Part shown: piece by piece, positions 5,385 to 8,704 of the stretch
Layout: each line of letters opens with the position of its first letter
How positions within the stretch are numbered: position 1 is the stretch's first letter
DNA from: an uncultured Clostridia bacterium
Lineage (GTDB): Bacteria; Bacillota; Clostridia; Oscillospirales; Oscillospiraceae
NCBI GenBank assembly: GCA_947169005.1
Contig: CAMVOG010000087.1
Location: 1 to 8,704, forward strand
Length of the DNA: 8,704 nt
Direction: 5' to 3'
Notes under the pieces: model-generated
Seen by the model: the letters and a program-made list of their open reading frames with translations, nothing else
Told to the model about the DNA's origin: nothing
Databases searched by the model: none
Position numbers and translations under genes: made by a program

Positions 5385-7892
5385 ATGAAAAAAAGCTGCC
5401 GCCTCATCGCCCTGCTGCTCGGTCTTCTGCTGCTCTCCGCCTGCGCGGGGCCGGAGCCCGCCGCGCCGCCTGCGGCGGAGGAGCCGCCCGGCGAGGCAGA
5501 GGTCCCGGTGGAGGACGACGCCATCGTTTTCCCCATGGAGGGCGAGAGCTTTATCGGGCATTACAATTCGGACGGATTATATATCGGCGGCCTGGTCTGG
5601 GAGGGCCGCCGCTACGAGCCCTACGATCCGCCTTTGGTGCTGTCCGTGGGCCTCGGCGCCGATCCTTTGGAAAAGTACGTCGGTACGGTCCTCTCTCCTT
5701 GGCAGGACGACGAGGAGGATGAAATCGTGCCCCTGTGGGGTCTCTCCAGCGGGCATTATTATACGGTCGAGGGCTACGATCCCGGCTTCCTGCTCGGGCA
5801 GAGAAACGAATTCGGTGAGACCCGCTGGCACCTGTCCAACAACGGCCTGACCCTGCGGACGGGAGCCGATCTCTTCGAGGAAAAGCTGCACTGGTCCGAC
5901 ACGGCCTCCGTTTACTATACGCCTTCCTGGTTTGACCCGAGACTTGGGAAAGTCAACAGAGTTCGCTTTTGGGAGCTGAACGGCGATCTGCTGCCCAGGC
6001 TGAAGGAGCTGCTGAACGAGCTGAACGGCTGTCCTTTCCTTACCGAAGAGGAGCTGGCGGCGGTCTGGGGTGAAGAAAACGGCGACATGGCCATGCGGGA
6101 GCATCTGCGGGCCTGCGCGTGCCTGAGGCTGCCGGACGGCTTCATCACGGAGATCTATCTGGCGGAGGGCGGCTATCTCTGCCTGGAGAGTTACGCCTTC
6201 CGCGGCCTCTGGCTGCGCGGCGGCGAGGCCGGGGAGGCGCTGATCAACCTGCTTTGCCGGGATAACGGGGCGGAGATCACCCTGCCCGCGGCAGATGATC
6301 CCACGGAGGCGGATTGCCGCGCCGACCCTCGCTACGGCGCGCTGATCCCCACGGCGCTGCCCGAGGACCTTGAACTGGGCAGAATAACGCTTCACTATGC
6401 GCTCGACCGGGAAACGGGCGAGATCACGGGCGTAAAGAACATGTCGCTGGCCTGGTGGGACGGCGGGAGCCGCTTCTGCTCCGTCGGCCTGTATCCCCTC
6501 CCCGGCCTCAGCCTCAGAAGCGGCTACGGCGGCCCGCTTTACAGGCCGGAAGAGCTGACGGAGGAGCTGATCGAGATCTGCACCCCGCGGGAAAACCTGG
6601 CGGGCGTCCCCATCGAGCATCCCCACACGAGCCTGGGCCTGCAGGTCGGCGACACGGCGCTGATCTGGAGCGCGACGGACCTCACCCCTGCGGAGAGCCT
6701 GGCTGCTCTGCGCTCCGCCCTGGCCGTCACCCTCCCCACCACAACGCTGGCGGAATACTATGCCCTGCCGGGGGATCTCTTTGCCCCCGCCCTGGAATGG
6801 GAGGGGCGTCTTTACCTGGAAGGCGGCCCGCTCTACCCCGACGCTGGCTTTTCCCCGCCCGAGGCGGTTGAAAAGCTGCTTGGCTATAAGGCTTGGGAAA
6901 ACGGCGAGCAGATCGGGGAGATGCCAGAGGGCTTTCGCGCCGATTTCTATGGCTGGTATTATACCTTGAAGGGCCTGGACCCGGAGCGTTTTTTGGGGCG
7001 GCTGGACCCATCCGGGGCCTTTCGCCTGTTCGTCTGCCGCTCCGGCTTGACGGTCAGCTCCGGCGCGGACGTGCTGGAAGGGCTGCTGCATACCGGGGAG
7101 CGATTCACGGGCTTCGCCTTTCAGAGCACCGCGGCGGTGCGGGAGGGGGACAACACGCTTTCCCTCCTGCCGGACGTCGAGGCTGCCAAGCGCTTTCTTT
7201 CCGCCCTGGACGCTGCCCGTCCCATCAGCTGGGAGGCTTTGAAGGACAGTCTCGGGCCCAGAAAATCCATGCCCCAGGCGCTGTATACCCTCTGTTTCCG
7301 CAGGGCGGACGGCTGTTCCCTGCTTTTGGAGCTCTGCGAGGGCGGGTACTGCCACGTGCCCGGCTTTGAAATCTATTTGCAGCCGGAGGCGGCGACCTAT
7401 GAGCGTTTCCTGGCCCTATTGGAGGAAGAGCTGGGCCGGGAAACGACAGAGCCGGAGGCGACGCTGCCGACCCTGGAAGACCTGCGGCGCGACCCGAGCT
7501 TCGGTCCCTTGGTGCCTGCCTGTTTCCCGCCCGATCTGGACGAGATCACAGTCCGAACAAGCGTCCTCGTCGAGCCGGAGACGGCCCGGGTCTCGGGCTG
7601 GGAAAGCGTGTATCTTGAGCTGTATTTCAGCGGCGGAGGCAGGCTGCTCCAGCTTGACCTGCTCCCCTGGGAGCTGGTCAGCGCCGAGGTTAAGGCCCGA
7701 CGACCCCGGCTCAGCCTTGAGGAACTGAGCGTCGACGCCATTGAGAAGGTGTCGAACTCACACACGCGGGAGGATGGCGAGGTCTGGACCACGCAGGTCC
7801 TGCTCCGCTTTGACGGGCTTGCGATGCAGTTTTCCTCCCTGGGCCTCACCCCGCAGGAGGTATACGAGGTTTTGGCCTCGATCGGAAGATAG
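5385..7892 (+). CDS. Lipoprotein of unknown function with two fused modules
   Basis: The protein has 835 residues with lipobox L-S-A-C and Cys20, so it is predicted to be membrane-anchored and outside the cell. A Pro/Glu/Ala-rich linker (21-50) follows. Module 1 (about 50-451) has W-E-G-R at 72-75, G-Y-D-P at 130-133, E-G-G-Y at 261-264 and D-P at 314-315. It ends A-L-R-S-A-L-A-V-T-L-P, matching the C-terminus of the upstream protein. Module 2 (about 452-835) repeats the order without a signal peptide: W-E-G-R at 472-475, G-L-D-P at 530-533, E-G-G-Y at 652-655 and D-P at 703-704. The simplest history is duplication of the upstream gene followed by in-frame fusion of a second copy. AAAGGAGGT lies 6 bases before the ATG. 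No membrane helix beyond the leader is evident. Molecular function is unknown. A strong intrinsic terminator after the gene was not found. Confidence 0.8.
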   Translation: MKKSCRLIALLLGLLLLSACAGPEPAAPPAAEEPPGEAEVPVEDDAIVFPMEGESFIGHYNSDGLYIGGLVWEGRRYEPYDPPLVLSVGLGADPLEKYVGTVLSPWQDDEEDEIVPLWGLSSGHYYTVEGYDPGFLLGQRNEFGETRWHLSNNGLTLRTGADLFEEKLHWSDTASVYYTPSWFDPRLGKVNRVRFWELNGDLLPRLKELLNELNGCPFLTEEELAAVWGEENGDMAMREHLRACACLRLPDGFITEIYLAEGGYLCLESYAFRGLWLRGGEAGEALINLLCRDNGAEITLPAADDPTEADCRADPRYGALIPTALPEDLELGRITLHYALDRETGEITGVKNMSLAWWDGGSRFCSVGLYPLPGLSLRSGYGGPLYRPEELTEELIEICTPRENLAGVPIEHPHTSLGLQVGDTALIWSATDLTPAESLAALRSALAVTLPTTTLAEYYALPGDLFAPALEWEGRLYLEGGPLYPDAGFSPPEAVEKLLGYKAWENGEQIGEMPEGFRADFYGWYYTLKGLDPERFLGRLDPSGAFRLFVCRSGLTVSSGADVLEGLLHTGERFTGFAFQSTAAVREGDNTLSLLPDVEAAKRFLSALDAARPISWEALKDSLGPRKSMPQALYTLCFRRADGCSLLLELCEGGYCHVPGFEIYLQPEAATYERFLALLEEELGRETTEPEATLPTLEDLRRDPSFGPLVPACFPPDLDEITVRTSVLVEPETARVSGWESVYLELYFSGGGRLLQLDLLPWELVSAEVKARRPRLSLEELSVDAIEKVSNSHTREDGEVWTTQVLLRFDGLAMQFSSLGLTPQEVYEVLASIGR

Positions 7893-7977
7893 CAAGAATG
7901 GACCATTTCATATTCTACGGCCATTTTGCCCCCGCTTTTCCGCAACAGCTTGACACCGTCCCACGCTATAATAATCG

Positions 7978-8006
7978 TTGCATTTACAGCGGTTTTCGTA
8001 TATACT
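7978..8006 (+). promoter_or_regulatory. Promoter of the MntA-HepT module
   Basis: TTGCAT at 7978-7983 and TATACT at 8001-8006 are separated by 17 bases, with a predicted start near 8013. That leaves a short leader containing only the ribosome site AAAGGAG (8015-8021). A further TATAAT at 7967-7972 lies close by, but the TTGACA before it is only 11 bases away, so that pair is unlikely to work as one promoter. The rest of 7893-7977 holds no gene I can support. Confidence 0.55.
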
Positions 8007-8030
8007 ATGGGCGGAAAGGAGAAGTGTACC

Positions 8031-8357
8031 GTGTTGCCTTACACCATCGATGAGATTACGCGGCGGGTCGCGCCCGTGGCAAAAAAATATGAGCTTGCCG
8101 CTGTTTACCTCTTCGGCTCATACGCCAGAGGCGAGGCCACGGCGGCGAGCGATGTGGATCTGCTGGTCGATTTGACCGGCTCGGTCATCCGAGGATTGAA
8201 TTTCGCCGCTTTGTATATGGATTTGGAAGCCGCGCTGGAAACGCAGATCGACCTTTTGACGGTTTCCTGTTTGGATCAGCCAACGGATCGTAGCGCCGAA
8301 TTGGAATTTAACGAGACCGTTCTGCGGGAGAGGAGAAAAATATATGCAGCCGCGTGA
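8031..8357 (+). CDS. mntA: MntA-like nucleotidyltransferase antitoxin (type VII toxin-antitoxin)
   Basis: The protein has 108 residues, the usual size for a minimal nucleotidyltransferase. The G-S-x10-D-x-D motif is complete: G29-S30, then D41 and D43, within G-S-Y-A-R-G-E-A. A likely third metal-binding Asp is D74 in Q-I-D-L-L-T-V. In the MntA-HepT family this enzyme adds AMP to a tyrosine of the HEPN toxin and so silences it; that activity is known for the family and inferred here. I chose the GTG start at 8031 because AAAGGAG ends 9 bases before it. The ATG at 8007 lies within the promoter region, and the longer frame from 7926 runs through the promoter. The gene overlaps hepT by 14 bases, so the pair is translationally coupled. 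Its GC content (52-63% per 60 bases in the lines I counted) is lower than that of the lipoprotein gene before it. Confidence 0.88.
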   Translation: MLPYTIDEITRRVAPVAKKYELAAVYLFGSYARGEATAASDVDLLVDLTGSVIRGLNFAALYMDLEAALETQIDLLTVSCLDQPTDRSAELEFNETVLRERRKIYAAA

Positions 8358-8688
8358 TAAGCAGAGGATCGAGCATATTTTGAACTACTGTACCGATATT
8401 GAGGCTGCAACAGAGCGTTTTGGAAAAAGATATGAGACGTTTGTATCCGATAAAGATTATCACGATGTTGTCGCTTTTAGGATCCTTCAAATCGGAGAGC
8501 TTGCCGGAAGTCTTTCCGATGAGCTTCGGAGTATGACGTCCGAAGAAATGAACTGGCAGCAGATCAAAGCTATGCGGAATATCGTGGCACACCACTATGG
8601 CAAGATCGAGTTGAAAATCGTTTGGGATACCGCCATGATCGACATTCCCCTCCTCAGAGCCTTTTGCGAACTGGAGGCGACGGCATGA
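8344..8688 (+). CDS. hepT: HepT-like HEPN ribonuclease toxin (DUF86)
   Basis: The protein has 114 residues, is mostly helical, and is typical of the DUF86/HepT family. The catalytic R-x4-H-x-Y motif is intact: R78, H83 and Y85 in M-R-N-I-V-A-H-H-Y-G. F-R-I-L-Q-I-G-E-L-A (45-54) is another family hallmark. Family members are HEPN ribonucleases that cut RNA and stop growth unless AMPylated on the motif tyrosine by the MNT partner. AGAGGAG (8329-8335) lies 8 bases before the ATG, inside the end of mntA. GC over 8341-8640 is 135 of 300 bases (45%), far below the lipoprotein region (for example 45 of 60 at 6601-6660), which suggests recent acquisition. The stop TGA overlaps the ATG of the next gene. 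Confidence 0.88.
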   Translation: MQPRDKQRIEHILNYCTDIEAATERFGKRYETFVSDKDYHDVVAFRILQIGELAGSLSDELRSMTSEEMNWQQIKAMRNIVAHHYGKIELKIVWDTAMIDIPLLRAFCELEATA

Positions 8689-8704
8689 TTCTCCTTCCCG
8701 CGAT
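8685..8704 (+). CDS. hisA: Start of a further gene, possibly hisA, cut by the window end
   Basis: An ATG at 8685 overlaps the hepT stop as ATGA, with GGAGG at 8673-8677 seven bases upstream, so a real start is well supported. Only M-I-L-L-P-A plus two bases (AT) of the next codon are visible. This fits the N-terminus M-I-(L/I)-(L/I)-P-A-I-D of HisA, the phosphoribosylformimino-AICAR ribotide isomerase of histidine biosynthesis. Six residues are too few for certainty, so the name is tentative. Confidence 0.45.

Noticed and set aside
5577..7355. 592-codon minus-strand open frame opposite the large lipoprotein gene
   Set aside because: It is Gln/Arg/Ala-rich with no domain or plausible ribosome site, while the opposite strand has a signal peptide and repeated modules.
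7897..7907. Small palindrome AATGGACCATT after the large lipoprotein gene as a terminator
   Set aside because: It is only 5 bp per arm with a one-base loop, AT-rich and without a long T run, so too weak to call.
7950..7972. TTGACA (7950-7955) and TATAAT (7967-7972) as one promoter
   Set aside because: The spacing is only 11 bases. The pair at 7978-8006 has the correct 17-base spacing and lies just before the ribosome site.

Overview
The window looks like a chromosomal stretch of a high-GC gut Firmicute (Clostridia, probably Oscillospiraceae or a relative). The reasons are strong AGGAGG ribosome sites before almost every gene, consensus sigma-A type promoters, a Gram-positive style lipoprotein leader, and uronate and glycoside catabolism genes at high GC. 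This placement is inference; there is no rRNA or other marker.

Left part (1-3748): the 3' end of a plus-strand gene resembling tagaturonate epimerase (uxaE) converges on a two-gene minus-strand operon. The first operon gene, at the right (2222-3748), and the second (416-2206) are paralogues of the (alpha/alpha)6-barrel glycoside hydrolase type related to GH63. Only the second keeps the E-S-G-W-D-D catalytic motif; the first seems to have lost the active-site segments. A nested inverted-repeat element (315-421) lies at the convergent junction and supplies the stop codons of both flanking genes. A consensus promoter (TTGACA, 17 nt, TACAAT) with a small palindrome near its predicted start site drives the operon.

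Middle part (3749-7892): a divergent intergenic region carries a second promoter for two tandem plus-strand lipoprotein genes. Both begin with almost identical signal peptides. Together they hold three copies of a roughly 390-residue module (W-E-G-R, then G-Y/L-D-P, then E-G-G-Y, then D-P-x-x-G). One copy is in the first protein and two are fused in the second. Function is unknown; they are predicted to be anchored on the outer face of the membrane.

Right part (7893-8704): a short intergenic region with its own promoter leads to a MNT-HEPN (MntA-HepT, type VII) toxin-antitoxin pair with all signature residues intact. GC falls to about 45% in the HEPN gene, against about 70-75% in lines I counted in the lipoprotein gene. 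The HEPN stop overlaps, as ATGA, the start of a further gene that runs off the window; its first residues (MILLPA) fit HisA of histidine biosynthesis.

No tRNA, rRNA, CRISPR array, insertion sequence or transposase was seen.
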